Source: Candidatus Hermodarchaeota archaeon
GTDB lineage: Archaea; Asgardarchaeota; Hermodarchaeia; Hermodarchaeales; Hermodarchaeaceae
Length of the DNA: 48,400 bases
Direction: 5' to 3'
Assembly: GCA_016840065.1 (NCBI GenBank)
Contig: JAEOTB010000101.1
Location: forward strand, 1-48,400
Position 1 is the stretch's first letter; each line of letters opens with the position of its first letter. Below the pieces are notes generated by a model. The model worked only from the letters and a program-made list of their open reading frames with translations, was not told where the DNA came from and searched no databases. Below, in pieces: positions 18,209 through 27,128 of this stretch. The translations under genes were made by a program, and so were the position numbers.

Positions 18209-18568
18209 ATGAAAAACATTCTTGAAACGAAACCTCTTACTTTGGCAGAGGTGAAACAGTTCCTCACTAAGCGAGGGAGAAAAGCAGAGTTAAGCTATAT
18301 ACAACGTGTCACGCTAGAGCATACAATGAGGTTCTCACCACTCACTGCTCGCACAACCAGGTCGATTGTAAAGAAATTAGTTAATAAATTAGAGATGGAG
18401 GAGACGTTGGCGATACAGCTTGTCGATATCATTCCCACGACAGCAGAAGAGCTAGCATCATTTCTAGCAAAAGCGCCTCGTACTTATTCAGAAGAAGAAC
18501 AAAAGACAATACTGGAATTTCTTGAAACTCTGCAGAAGAAGGCTGAATCAAAAAGGAAAGAGGAATAG
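18209..18568 (+). CDS. rpoF: DNA-directed RNA polymerase subunit Rpo4 (RpoF)
   Basis: Rpb4-like stalk subunit that pairs with Rpo7; 119 aa. It is recognised by LTLAEVKQFLTKRG, the two-helix HRDC-like region with SIVKKLVNKLEM, and the IPTTAEELASFLAK segment. SD AGGGGA lies just upstream of ATG 18209. It sits between eL21 and DUF655 in the conserved archaeal order. Confidence 0.95.
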   Translation: MKNILETKPLTLAEVKQFLTKRGRKAELSYIQRVTLEHTMRFSPLTARTTRSIVKKLVNKLEMEETLAIQLVDIIPTTAEELASFLAKAPRTYSEEEQKTILEFLETLQKKAESKRKEE

Positions 18569-18620
18569 AAAGCAGAAAGAGACATCCTTTAATTTTATAT
18601 AATATCCTTGAGGGGTTGAG

Positions 18621-19214
18621 ATGTCACGTCCAATAAAGAAGTTTGAAGAGTACGCATTTGTACTAGACTTTCTTCCTCGCGGCTATCCAGATGATACTCG
18701 TCCGCTTTTCCGGAAAGAACCTATCGTACAAGCAATAGGTGACACACACTTCACTCTTCTCGAGCTAGTTCCTCGTAGAGGCGCACGATTTGAACCACAC
18801 GAGGCAGTTTTCATTGGTCGTGATAAACGAGAAAAAATTGACCATGTTAAACGACGCATTCCATATGAGGATTTAACGGCAACGGCAAGAAGTGAATTAC
18901 CGTTTATCATTGAAATGCTTGTTGGGAAATCAGAACAGCGTTTTGTTGATTTCTTTAACCTTTCAAGACCCCTAACAACTCGAATGCACAGTCTAGAACT
19001 GCTTCCTGGAATAGGGAAGAAGTTCATGTGGCAAATTCTTAAAGAACGTCAGAAAGCGTTGTTTACTAGTTTTCAAGATATCGCAGAGCGTACTCATATA
19101 AGATCCCCAAAGGATCTTATCATTAAACGAATCCTGTCTGAACTCCAACGAGAAGACAAATATAGCCTGTTTACGAGAAAACCAGCTTCTGATAGAGAGA
19201 TGGGAAGGTCTTAG
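18621..19214 (+). CDS. DUF655 helix-hairpin-helix RNA/DNA-binding protein
   Basis: A 197-aa protein of the archaeal DUF655 family. The N-terminal part (EEYAFVLDFLPRGYP) resembles an OB-type beta domain. The C-terminal part holds a helix-hairpin-helix (LELLPGIGKKFMWQIL). Function is not established; linkage to rpoF and ksgA is conserved across archaea and suggests a role near rRNA or transcription. GAGGGG lies just upstream of ATG 18621. Confidence 0.92.
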   Translation: MSRPIKKFEEYAFVLDFLPRGYPDDTRPLFRKEPIVQAIGDTHFTLLELVPRRGARFEPHEAVFIGRDKREKIDHVKRRIPYEDLTATARSELPFIIEMLVGKSEQRFVDFFNLSRPLTTRMHSLELLPGIGKKFMWQILKERQKALFTSFQDIAERTHIRSPKDLIIKRILSELQREDKYSLFTRKPASDREMGRS

Positions 19215-19221
19215 AAATAGG

Positions 19222-20061
19222 ATGCCGCCAGAAGGGCTTCTCACACAGACTCAGCGTTGGCTTCGCGCCAGAGGAATTACAGCAACGAAGCGGTTGGGGC
19301 AACACTTTCTGATTTGCGACGAAGTTCTTTCGCGCACAATAGATTATGCTGATTTGGCACAAAATGACACTATACTTGAGATTGGGGCAGGTATTGGAAC
19401 ATTAACACGAGCATTAGCTAGCCAGGTTCAGCATGTGTATGCTATTGAGAAGGATCCAAAACTGCACGACGCGCTTCAGAAGGAGTTTGAGGGAAGCACC
19501 AGAATAACGTTCATCCGCGGCGACGCTGTAAAAGTAGAATGGCCTTCTACTACTAAATTAGTAGCGAACTTGCCGTTTGGAATATCATCGCCAGTGCTTT
19601 TCAAGTTTCTTTCCTCAGAAATTCCAGTAGCAATTTTAATGCTTCAACGAGAGTTTGCCGAACGGCTCACCGCTTCTGCTGGGTCAAAAATCTACGGAAG
19701 ACTTACGGTGATGTCAACCTACATAGCCACATCTGAGATTCTAGAATATGTAGCGCCTAATTGTTTTCATCCACCTCCTGAGGTTACATCCGCTTTAGTC
19801 AGAATTAAGCGGCGTACAGAACCAGCGTTTAACGTAGTAAATCATTCACTTTTTACCAAGCTTGTTATATCCTTCTTTAATCAGCGTCGAAAGAAAATCC
19901 GCTCCCCCCTCATAGCTCTACTTCGGGAAATGAAGTTAAAACCACACAGTATCGAAGAAATTAAAAGCAGAATTCCTTGGCTCGACCTCCGAGCAGAGAA
20001 GCTCAAACCAGAAGAACTTGCAGAAATCGCCAACATCATACACAAGGTGCTATCCGATTGA
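19222..20061 (+). CDS. ksgA: 16S rRNA dimethyladenosine transferase KsgA/Dim1
   Basis: Dimethylates two adjacent adenines in helix 45 of 16S rRNA; 279 aa. It opens with TKRLGQHFLICDEVL, then the SAM motif ILEIGAGIGTLTRAL, the acidic VYAIEKDP, and the catalytic NLPFGISSPVLFK. The C-terminal helical domain has FFNQRRKKIRSPL. The next gene starts in a TTGA overlap with its stop. Confidence 0.96.
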   Translation: MPPEGLLTQTQRWLRARGITATKRLGQHFLICDEVLSRTIDYADLAQNDTILEIGAGIGTLTRALASQVQHVYAIEKDPKLHDALQKEFEGSTRITFIRGDAVKVEWPSTTKLVANLPFGISSPVLFKFLSSEIPVAILMLQREFAERLTASAGSKIYGRLTVMSTYIATSEILEYVAPNCFHPPPEVTSALVRIKRRTEPAFNVVNHSLFTKLVISFFNQRRKKIRSPLIALLREMKLKPHSIEEIKSRIPWLDLRAEKLKPEELAEIANIIHKVLSD

Positions 20062-20684
20062 ACATAGTAGAGGCAAGCTTCTCGGATGTAAGAGTTGTTG
20101 TACATGATGGAGTCTATGAACCAGCTGACGACACCTTCTTGCTCTGCCAATACCTTGACATTTCTCCAGGGGAAAAGATGCTTGAAATTGGTTGCGGATG
20201 TGGACTCGTATCTATTGTTGCCGCAAGAAACGGAGCGACTGTTGTTGCTACTGACAAATCACTAGCTGCGGTGCAGAATATTCGAGAGAATGCTAGGAAA
20301 AACAATCTCCATGATAAAATCGACATACGCCAAGGATCGTTATTTGAACCAATTCAAAGAGATGAACGATTCTCCGTTATTGTCTGTAATCCACCCTACT
20401 TGCCAGGAACTAGAGAGGATCCAGCTTATGACAGCGCATGGTCCGGGGGACCAGATGGACGAGAAGTGATAGATGCCTTCCTCTCCCAATGCACGAATTT
20501 TCTTGAAAAAGACGGGCGTGTTCTAATTGTACAATCTTCACTCTCCAACCCAGAAAAGACCTATCTTATGCTGGAAACCTTGTTCCACAACTCAACCATA
20601 AAGGCAGAAAAACGCTTCTTTTACGAGCGCCTTCTTCTATTTGAAGCCCACCAACCCCGCCAGCTGACAACTGAAAGGTTTTAG
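20058..20684 (+). CDS. HemK/Mtq2-type protein-glutamine methyltransferase
   Basis: About 208 aa, class I SAM methyltransferase. Motif I is MLEIGCGCGLVSI, and the catalytic NPPYLPG is the signature of HemK/PrmC and Mtq2, which methylate the GGQ glutamine of release factors. TTG 20058 overlaps the ksgA stop (TTGA); no ATG is available nearby. The short length without a PrmC N-terminal domain fits archaeal/eukaryotic Mtq2, which acts with Trm112 on aRF1. Substrate is inferred from family. Confidence 0.85.
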   Translation: MNIVEASFSDVRVVVHDGVYEPADDTFLLCQYLDISPGEKMLEIGCGCGLVSIVAARNGATVVATDKSLAAVQNIRENARKNNLHDKIDIRQGSLFEPIQRDERFSVIVCNPPYLPGTREDPAYDSAWSGGPDGREVIDAFLSQCTNFLEKDGRVLIVQSSLSNPEKTYLMLETLFHNSTIKAEKRFFYERLLLFEAHQPRQLTTERF

Positions 20685-20716
20685 AATCAGTCTTCCCAGA
20701 AAAGGAATGGTGGAAC

Positions 20717-21889
20717 ATGCCAGTCAACTTGACCTCAGAGGGCTCGGCAGCGAAAAGAGCATATGAAGAAGCGACCGGCCTAGAGGACAGGATTGAAAAA
20801 TTAGAGAAATTCATAAGTTTAATCCCCAAACACAAAAGTTCAGAAAAAATGGTGGCCACCTACCGGCATCGTTTGACTGTTTTACGTAGCGAGTTGGAGG
20901 AGCGTCGGGCTAGGAGAAAATTAAGTACTGGCGGTCCCACTTACAGCTTGCCGAAGGAGGGGGCTGGGCAGGTTGTATTGGTCGGGCTTGCTAGTAGTGG
21001 TAAGAGTACACTGTTGAATCGGCTTACTGGCGCCAAGGCTAAGGTTGGTAGCTATGGATTCACAACCCAGCTGCCTGAACCAGGAGTTTTGAAATTCGGA
21101 GGTAGTGGTATCCAAATCATTGAGATGCCAGCTCTCTTTGAAGGAGCTGAAGAGAGTAGTGTTGGCCGCCAAATTCTTGGCGGGATTCGGAATGCGGATC
21201 TCATTGTACTTGTTGTCGATCTTTCTAAGCCGCCTTTACCTCAGATGGAGTTCCTTATTGGGCTGCTAGAGAAGTCCAGGATTAGACTGAACAAGAGTCC
21301 TCCGCCAATCAGGTTTGCAAAAACAGGTAGTGGTGGTTTCCATATCATTGGTCAAACTCATTTCCAGGGCGACCCTGATCTTATTCAACAGTTGCTGCTT
21401 ATGCGGCGGGTTCATAATTGCTCTTTGCAGTTTAGGGGACCTGCGACTCTAGATGATCTTGTTGAAGTGGTTGATAGTAGAACCCGTTATGCTCCTGCTA
21501 TTGTTATTGGTACGAAAGGTGATGCGGAGGATAGTTCGGCTCATTTCGAGGAACTTGATAAGCAGTATGGTAGCGATTTTCAAATTTTCGCGGTTTCAGT
21601 TGAGAAAGATAGGGGGATCGAGGCTGCTGCGGCGGGTATTTTTCGAGGGCTGGGTGTTATTCGTGTTTATACTCGGAAGGCTTCTGGGGAGGTTGCTGAT
21701 AAGCCAATTATTCTGCCTGAGGGTGCGCTTATTGAGGAGCTTGCCTCTCGTCTTCATAGTGATTTTCTAGTTAGTTTTCGGTACGCCATTGTTTTTAGGG
21801 AAGGTGGTCGGATGAAGCGCAAGAAGGTAGGACTTGCCTTTCGGTTGGAGGATCAGGATGTTACCCAGATTTTTACTGGCGGGAAGTAG
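20717..21889 (+). CDS. DRG/Obg-like GTPase with atypical G3 and G4 motifs
   Basis: A 390-aa TRAFAC GTPase of DRG layout: N-terminal helical region (residues ~1-80), G domain, and C-terminal TGS domain (~310-388) with the basic RMKRKKVG. The P-loop GLASSGKST (90-98) is intact and switch I is YGFTTQLPEPG. The G3 motif, DLPG in DRGs, reads EMPA (136-139), losing the Asp and Gly. The G4 motif NKxD reads TKGD. It may bind nucleotide but hydrolyse poorly, or use another mechanism. The coding strand becomes strongly G/T-rich toward its end. It precedes uL16, so a ribosome link is plausible. Confidence 0.85.
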   Translation: MPVNLTSEGSAAKRAYEEATGLEDRIEKLEKFISLIPKHKSSEKMVATYRHRLTVLRSELEERRARRKLSTGGPTYSLPKEGAGQVVLVGLASSGKSTLLNRLTGAKAKVGSYGFTTQLPEPGVLKFGGSGIQIIEMPALFEGAEESSVGRQILGGIRNADLIVLVVDLSKPPLPQMEFLIGLLEKSRIRLNKSPPPIRFAKTGSGGFHIIGQTHFQGDPDLIQQLLLMRRVHNCSLQFRGPATLDDLVEVVDSRTRYAPAIVIGTKGDAEDSSAHFEELDKQYGSDFQIFAVSVEKDRGIEAAAAGIFRGLGVIRVYTRKASGEVADKPIILPEGALIEELASRLHSDFLVSFRYAIVFREGGRMKRKKVGLAFRLEDQDVTQIFTGGK

Positions 21890-21986
21890 GAGGGGGGCGT
21901 GTTTGTTATGATTGTCGCGCAAGATTAATAAGATTGGGAGATTTGCTGATACCGTCCACTCATTATGATGTGGGAGGCTCACAACG

Positions 21987-22526
21987 ATGGTAAGACCTGG
22001 TAGATGTTATCGCCATATCAAGCGCCCACCCTACACACGGCACAAGTACATTAAGAGAATCCCTGGACGTAAACTAGTGCTATTTCGGATGGGAAAGAAG
22101 AAGAACAGGAATTTCCAACTAACATTGAGCCTCACCACAGACGAATCAGTGCAAATACGACATGAAGCCCTAGAAGCAATGCGTATCGCTGCTAACCGTT
22201 TTCTAAACCGTAGCATTGGCGTCGAAAGCTACTTTCTGTGGGTTCGAATTTATCCGCACCAAATACTTCGCGAAAAAAGGATGATGGCCTTCGCAGGTGC
22301 TGACCGAATCCAAGAAGGAATGAGGCGCTCTTTTGGAAAACCCTTTTCACTAGCTGCGCGCGTGCGTCCAGGCCAACCAGTACTTACCCTTGAAGTCGAT
22401 TTCAAACACCTGCAAATCGCTAAGGACGCCCTACGCCGAGCAAAAATGAAACTTCCCACTCCTTGCACAGTTCGTCTAGATCGTGCGAATCCACCTGAAC
22501 TAGCCGTAAAAGTTGGACTACACTAG
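21987..22526 (+). CDS. rpl10e: 50S ribosomal protein uL16 (L10e)
   Basis: Archaeal L10e/uL16, 179 aa. It opens MVRPGRCYRHIKRPPYTRHK and continues with NRFLNRSIG, FLWVRIYPHQILREK and GADRIQEGMRRSFGKP, which line the A-site/tRNA region of the 50S subunit. GGAGG lies ~9 nt upstream of ATG 21987. A T-rich terminator follows. Codon usage flips from the G/T-rich end of the GTPase gene to A/C-rich here. Confidence 0.97.
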   Translation: MVRPGRCYRHIKRPPYTRHKYIKRIPGRKLVLFRMGKKKNRNFQLTLSLTTDESVQIRHEALEAMRIAANRFLNRSIGVESYFLWVRIYPHQILREKRMMAFAGADRIQEGMRRSFGKPFSLAARVRPGQPVLTLEVDFKHLQIAKDALRRAKMKLPTPCTVRLDRANPPELAVKVGLH

Positions 22527-22575
22527 AGATCTATCAAGTGTAGCTAGAAGATTCCCCTCGGAGAAGCACTACTGT

Positions 22576-22587
22576 CTTTTATTTTTT
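22576..22587 (+). terminator. T-rich terminator after uL16
   Basis: CTTTTATTTTTT at 22576-22587, about 50 nt after the uL16 stop and before the MFS gene, is a typical archaeal U-tract terminator. Confidence 0.55.
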
Positions 22588-22630
22588 AGGACTTTAAGTA
22601 GCTTCTTATTTCCTGAATATTGACCCAGCC

Positions 22631-23869
22631 ATGGCTAGTATTCTCACTGATTTAAAGACAATTCCTAGGAATAGCAGGATTATTCTAGGTGTTTCCGTGA
22701 GCTGGTTCTTTTCAGCTGGGCTGGTATCATCGTGGAAGAACCTATTCATCAATATGTTCGGGGGTTTTCTCCTAGTGGGCGCTATCTCAACGGTGTCTTT
22801 GGGATTGAGTCTTCTGTTTTCTTTTATTGGAGGCCATTTGGGCTCCGTGTATTCCGAGAAGAAGATTGTCGTTACGAGCATCTTGTTTACAGCAATAGGA
22901 TACGCCCTTTTCGCTCTAGCGAATACTATCGACGTCCTAATCCTTGGTGTTATGTTCATGACATTCTCCAGCCTTGGCTCACCTTGTTTGAGTTCAATCT
23001 ATTTTGGCGAGGTTCAGCGAGAGCACCGTGGTCTTGCATCTGGTACCAAGACCGTCGCTGTGAATGTTGCTACCTTTACTGCCCCAATCGTAAGTACTCA
23101 TGTCTTGCTAAGCTTACTTGGGTTCGTGGGTATGATGCGAACAGGGTTACTTGTCACTGCTATTTGCTTAATTGTTAACAGTGGCTTGATTGCGCTTCTT
23201 GTTCGCACAAACCAAAGCGAAACTGGTACAACTAGTGAAAAGCCCGAGCCCAAACGACTTTTCCTTGACGGAGTACATACAACGTTTCGTGCGTCACCAG
23301 CACTCCGGCTGTTATTAGTTGTTACAATTCTTGAGAGCGTTGCATACAGCATTAGTTCAACATTCGAGATTTTCATCATCACGGAAGTAGTAGGCGTAAC
23401 AATCGATGCCTATAGTGTATTGTTGTTGATTTACGGCGTACTATTCATTCCTCTTGGATTTCTCTTTGGACGATTTGCCGATCGTGGAAGCCGGTGGCGT
23501 TGCGCGCTTGGGTTCCTCTTATTACCCTTCATAAACCTGGCTCTGATTTTTTCACGGGGTTTCTGGCAGCTTCTCGTGCTCTTAATGAGCGGAGCGGTTG
23601 GAGTTGCAGCGTGGTATGCGTGCAAATATCCCCTGATAACTGATTTAACACCAAGGGAGAATCTTGCTAGTGTATTTGCGGTCTTTCTGACACTACCCAG
23701 CTTGTTCGCCCTCTTCGTGCCGTTCCTCAGCAGTGTCTTCCTTCTTTCTTTTTCCCTTGAAGCGCTTTGGATGATTGAAGTAGGCATCTTCGGTTGTGGC
23801 GCTGCATTAATTCTTCTTGCATACCGTAAGTATTCAAGGGATTTCCTAGGTGCAGAAATTCTTAGATAG
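22631..23869 (+). CDS. Major facilitator superfamily transporter
   Basis: A 412-aa membrane protein with about 12 hydrophobic segments split by a central hydrophilic loop (~residues 195-215, TNQSETGTTSEKPEPKR). Between TM2 and TM3 the MFS-type loop reads GGHLGSVYSEKK, and in the second half GRFADRGSRWR, both matching motif A. Substrate is unknown. It stands alone between uL16 and the convergent enolase, with 4 nt between the two stops. Confidence 0.88.
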   Translation: MASILTDLKTIPRNSRIILGVSVSWFFSAGLVSSWKNLFINMFGGFLLVGAISTVSLGLSLLFSFIGGHLGSVYSEKKIVVTSILFTAIGYALFALANTIDVLILGVMFMTFSSLGSPCLSSIYFGEVQREHRGLASGTKTVAVNVATFTAPIVSTHVLLSLLGFVGMMRTGLLVTAICLIVNSGLIALLVRTNQSETGTTSEKPEPKRLFLDGVHTTFRASPALRLLLVVTILESVAYSISSTFEIFIITEVVGVTIDAYSVLLLIYGVLFIPLGFLFGRFADRGSRWRCALGFLLLPFINLALIFSRGFWQLLVLLMSGAVGVAAWYACKYPLITDLTPRENLASVFAVFLTLPSLFALFVPFLSSVFLLSFSLEALWMIEVGIFGCGAALILLAYRKYSRDFLGAEILR

Positions 23870-23873
23870 GGGA

Positions 23874-25217
23874 CTAGCTTTGTAAAGGAAAACGAAAAGC
23901 TTTGCCAGCGAATCGCGCTTCAGACTCCAACTCGTGATTAATCTCTATTAAGCGGTTGTATTTAGCTGTCCGGTCGCTTCTAGCAGGCGCACCTGTCTTT
24001 ATTTGTCCACAGGAGAGAGCGACAACAAGGTCAGCTATGAAAGTGTCTTCTGTTTCGCCACTCCGATGGCTGACAACTACTCCGTATTCATTTGATGTAG
24101 CTAGGTCAGCCGCTTGTATTGCTTCAGTTAAGGTACCGATTTGATTTACTTTCAACAGGAGTGCATTACCTGCACCAACGTTAATTCCATGCTGTATTCG
24201 ATTTGGGTTAGAAACGAAGAGGTCGTCACCAACAATTTGAACCTTCTCACCAACTTCTTTTGTTAAAGCTACGAAACTGTCAAAGTCGTTTTCACCAAAT
24301 GGATCTTCTATTGAGACCAATGGGTACTCTTTACATAATTTCTGATAATAGTCAATTAGCTCTACTTGGGATAGTTCATGACCATCTATTGAGTATCTAT
24401 TATGACTGTGGAACTCGGAGGCAGCAGCATCGATTGCAAGGGCAATTTCCTTCTCGGGAGTATAACCCGCCTCTTCAATTGATTCAAGAATTGCATCAAA
24501 AGCTTCTCGACTCTCAGCCATAGGAGGCGCGAAACCCCCCTCATCTCCGATATTCTTCGCTGCCGCTCCATATCGCTTCACTAGCACTTCTTTGAGGATA
24601 TGATATGTTTCCACACCTGCCCGTAATGCATCAAGGAAGTTTCTAAACCCAATAGGCATGATATGAAATTCTTGAATAGCCAGCAGATTTCCTGCATGTT
24701 TTGCACCATTGATGATATTCATCATCGGAACGGGCATCACATACTGCTTCCGAGACCGAAGATACCTGTATAGGGGCTGGTTCGTACTGCTAGCTGCTGC
24801 AGTTGCTACGGCAAGTGATACACCAAGAATTGCATTCGCACCCATCCGTGATTTATTTGGAGTCCCATCCACGGCAATTAGTATTTCATCGATTTTTTCT
24901 TGTTCTCTGCAGTCAAGACCAATAAGCGGCTTCGCGAGCTCCTCTACATTACTAACTGCAGTTTGAACACCTTTACCTGCATAACGTGAAACATCACCAT
25001 CCCGAAGTTCAACCGCTTCGTGCACACCAGTAGAAGCGCCAGAGGGAACCTTCCCAAGCCCATGGCCACCCTTTGTGATGACTTCAACTTGTAATGTCGG
25101 ATTACCACGACTATCGAGAATCTCTAAGGCCCGAACTTTAGTGATTTCGTAATGATTTGGCACGTAATCCAATCTCCAGTTATCGCATTCTAAGTTGTAA
25201 GTCAAATTAAAATCCAT
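23874..25217 (-). CDS. eno: Enolase
   Basis: Converts 2-phosphoglycerate to phosphoenolpyruvate. About 447 aa with ATG 25217, which gives an ~18-residue N-terminal extension; a GTG at 25163 would give the usual length of ~429 and may be the real start. Motifs: EILDSRGNPTLQVEV, the SGAST loop, GDEGGFAPP, magnesium ligand SIEDPFGE, catalytic LLLKVNQIGTLTEA and SHRSGETEDTFIADL. It is convergent with the MFS gene and divergent from the METTL5-like gene. Confidence 0.96.
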   Translation of the reverse strand: MDFNLTYNLECDNWRLDYVPNHYEITKVRALEILDSRGNPTLQVEVITKGGHGLGKVPSGASTGVHEAVELRDGDVSRYAGKGVQTAVSNVEELAKPLIGLDCREQEKIDEILIAVDGTPNKSRMGANAILGVSLAVATAAASSTNQPLYRYLRSRKQYVMPVPMMNIINGAKHAGNLLAIQEFHIMPIGFRNFLDALRAGVETYHILKEVLVKRYGAAAKNIGDEGGFAPPMAESREAFDAILESIEEAGYTPEKEIALAIDAAASEFHSHNRYSIDGHELSQVELIDYYQKLCKEYPLVSIEDPFGENDFDSFVALTKEVGEKVQIVGDDLFVSNPNRIQHGINVGAGNALLLKVNQIGTLTEAIQAADLATSNEYGVVVSHRSGETEDTFIADLVVALSCGQIKTGAPARSDRTAKYNRLIEINHELESEARFAGKAFRFPLQS

Positions 25218-25253
25218 TCAATGCCACTCTTTTAGTCAAAGAAAGGGATAACC

Positions 25254-25883
25254 GTGTCATCACTTCTACCTCGAAAGAGACTAGAGATATTACTTAGTAA
25301 ACTAGAGGGATTTCCCGAACCATGTGCAGAGTTTGAGCAGTACGAAGTTTCTGATTCAGTCGCAGCGACTATGGCATTCACTGCAGCCACCTATGGTGAT
25401 ATAGAGGGGCGCGTTGTTTACGATTTGGGTTGTGGACCCGGACGACTAGCAATTGCTGCCGCTCTTCTTGGGGCAGAACGAGTTGTTGCCGTTGACATAG
25501 ATTCGAAAGTGTTAAAAGTCGCTAAACGCAACGCACAACAACTTGATGTGTACGATCAGATAGAGTTCGTCGTGCAAGATGTGAAGACGCTCAAAGGTAG
25601 GGCGGATACAGTGTTGATGAATGCGCCCTTTGGAGTTCAACAAGCTCGTGCAGATCGACCATTCCTAAAAAAAGGTATCGAGTTAGCGAATGTTGTCTAT
25701 TCTTTGCATAAGGCATCCAAAGGTGGAAGAGACTTCATTACCCAGTTCGTTTCTAGCCTTGGAGGGCACGTCTCATTTATTCAGGAGATGAGTATGGGAT
25801 TAGCAGCCACCCTGCGGTTTCACGAAAAACAGAGACATGTTATTCACGTCGATTTCTATCGAATTGAAAAGACGGAAGTTTAA
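25254..25883 (+). CDS. METTL5-like RNA N6-adenine methyltransferase
   Basis: About 209 aa, class I SAM methyltransferase of the COG2263/METTL5 group. Motif I is VYDLGCGPGRLAIAAALLGA and the acidic motif is VVAVDID. The catalytic motif, normally NPPF, reads NAPFG. In eukaryotes METTL5 with Trm112 methylates one adenine of 18S rRNA; archaeal homologues are inferred to act on rRNA. GTG 25254 has AGGGAT upstream. Csl4 follows by 4 nt. Confidence 0.85.
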   Translation: MSSLLPRKRLEILLSKLEGFPEPCAEFEQYEVSDSVAATMAFTAATYGDIEGRVVYDLGCGPGRLAIAAALLGAERVVAVDIDSKVLKVAKRNAQQLDVYDQIEFVVQDVKTLKGRADTVLMNAPFGVQQARADRPFLKKGIELANVVYSLHKASKGGRDFITQFVSSLGGHVSFIQEMSMGLAATLRFHEKQRHVIHVDFYRIEKTEV

Positions 25884-25887
25884 CTTG

Positions 25888-26502
25888 ATGCCTAATAAAC
25901 GTATTAAAGATGGAGACCACGTTGTTCCAGGAGACCGGTTGGGTGTTATCGAGGAATTTATCCCTGGACCAGGCACCTTCCAAGACCAAGATGACACAAT
26001 CTATGCTAGTGTCACAGGCCTCGTTCGAATTGATATGAGTGAACGGAAGATTCACATCGAAGCAATTACTAGAACCCCTGTTTTCCCCGAGCGAAACGAC
26101 ATCATAATCGGTGAAGTGCAGCACGTCGGGAAAAAAGCTGTCATCATTAACATCTTCCAAGTTAGAGGCATTCATTGTCCAATACCCTACTCTGGCTCAG
26201 TCTACATCAAAAACGCCGCCGCAGGGTATGTAGAACAAATGCGAGATCTATTTCGACCCGGAGACGTCATAATTGCCAGAGTTCAAAAACAGACCTTAGG
26301 TATGGCACGGTTATCTACGGTTGGACCCCGATTAGGTGTAATTCATTCCTCTTGCAGTAGATGCGGCCACTCTTTAACACACCAAAATCGGAGATTGACA
26401 TGCAATAATTGCGGAAATATAGAGCAACGAAAACTCTCTAAGGATTACGGGAAAATCTATGAACTAATGCATCCAGATGAATCTGATTCCCAAACCTCCT
26501 GA
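25888..26502 (+). CDS. csl4: Exosome subunit Csl4
   Basis: RNA-binding cap subunit of the archaeal exosome, about 204 aa. The N-terminal domain (DHVVPGDRLGVIEEFIPGPGT) is followed by an S1 domain (RNDIIIGEVQHVGKKAV ... FRPGDVIIARV) and a C-terminal zinc ribbon with CSRCG ... CNNCG. ATG 25888 is chosen; an earlier in-frame codon lies inside the methyltransferase gene. It leads toward RpoL, an arrangement seen in other archaea. Confidence 0.94.
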   Translation: MPNKRIKDGDHVVPGDRLGVIEEFIPGPGTFQDQDDTIYASVTGLVRIDMSERKIHIEAITRTPVFPERNDIIIGEVQHVGKKAVIINIFQVRGIHCPIPYSGSVYIKNAAAGYVEQMRDLFRPGDVIIARVQKQTLGMARLSTVGPRLGVIHSSCSRCGHSLTHQNRRLTCNNCGNIEQRKLSKDYGKIYELMHPDESDSQTS

Positions 26503-26530
26503 ATTAAACTAAAAGGGGCAGTCCTGCAGT

Positions 26531-26755
26531 TTGGCACGCTGGACGAAGAAAATCCTAAATTTCGCGGTAACTAGAGCCACTGACCAGGTAACGTTTATTG
26601 AAAAACTTAGAAAGAAAATCAAATGCGAATTACAGATTCAAGGAGATTCCAGGGGCATCACACTTACATTTCGAGGAGATCGGGAACAAGTTCGTCGGAG
26701 TACTAGAATTGCAAGAGATATTTTCGATGAAATCAGACATACCAGAGAATGCTAG
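26531..26755 (+). CDS. Small protein of unknown function between csl4 and rpoL
   Basis: About 74 aa from TTG 26531, rich in basic residues. I do not recognise the family. The layout beta-alpha-beta-beta-alpha (NFAVTRAT, FIEKLRKKI, CELQIQG, GITLTFRG, VRRSTRIARDIFDEI) is compatible with a small KH-like or Pcc1-like fold. The position between csl4 and rpoL suggests an RNA-related role. It has no ATG; the neighbours leave room for it and the frame is open, so it is probably real. Confidence 0.6.
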   Translation: MARWTKKILNFAVTRATDQVTFIEKLRKKIKCELQIQGDSRGITLTFRGDREQVRRSTRIARDIFDEIRHTREC

Positions 26756-26839
26756 TTATCGAAACGAAAAGCAAGTTTTAAAAGTGGTGTAACAAACCAT
26801 CAGCGAACCAAAAGAAAATATGATTGGGAGTAACTACCG

Positions 26840-27121
26840 ATGAAAGCAATAATCGCAAAGAACACGACCAGAGAACTAGAGTTGGAACTCCAAGATGCGG
26901 GACATACTTTATGCAATCCTTTAAGGGAGATTCTATTTGAAAACAAGCATCTAACATTTGCTGGCTATTCGCTTCCTCATCCCCTAATCCGAAGGGCTAC
27001 ATTTATTGTGCGCACTGATGGAAAGGCTAAGCCTATCAAGGTATTTGTTGAAGCGGCACAGAAGTTGATTGAACGGATTGAAGAACTTCGAACAGCGTTT
27101 CGGAAAGGCATGGAGGCTTAG
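26840..27121 (+). CDS. rpoL: DNA-directed RNA polymerase subunit Rpo11 (RpoL)
   Basis: Rpb11-like assembly subunit, 93 aa. The family core is recognisable as GHTLCNPLREILFENKHL, then AGYSLPHPLIRRATFIVRTDG. GGAG lies upstream of ATG 26840. The following gene begins about 8 nt after its stop. Confidence 0.95.
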   Translation: MKAIIAKNTTRELELELQDAGHTLCNPLREILFENKHLTFAGYSLPHPLIRRATFIVRTDGKAKPIKVFVEAAQKLIERIEELRTAFRKGMEA

Positions 27122-27128
27122 TGAAAAC

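Noticed and set aside
21453..21770. Open frame rich in Leu/Val/Arg inside the GTPase gene
   Set aside because: Shadow frame generated by the G/T-rich codons of the real gene.
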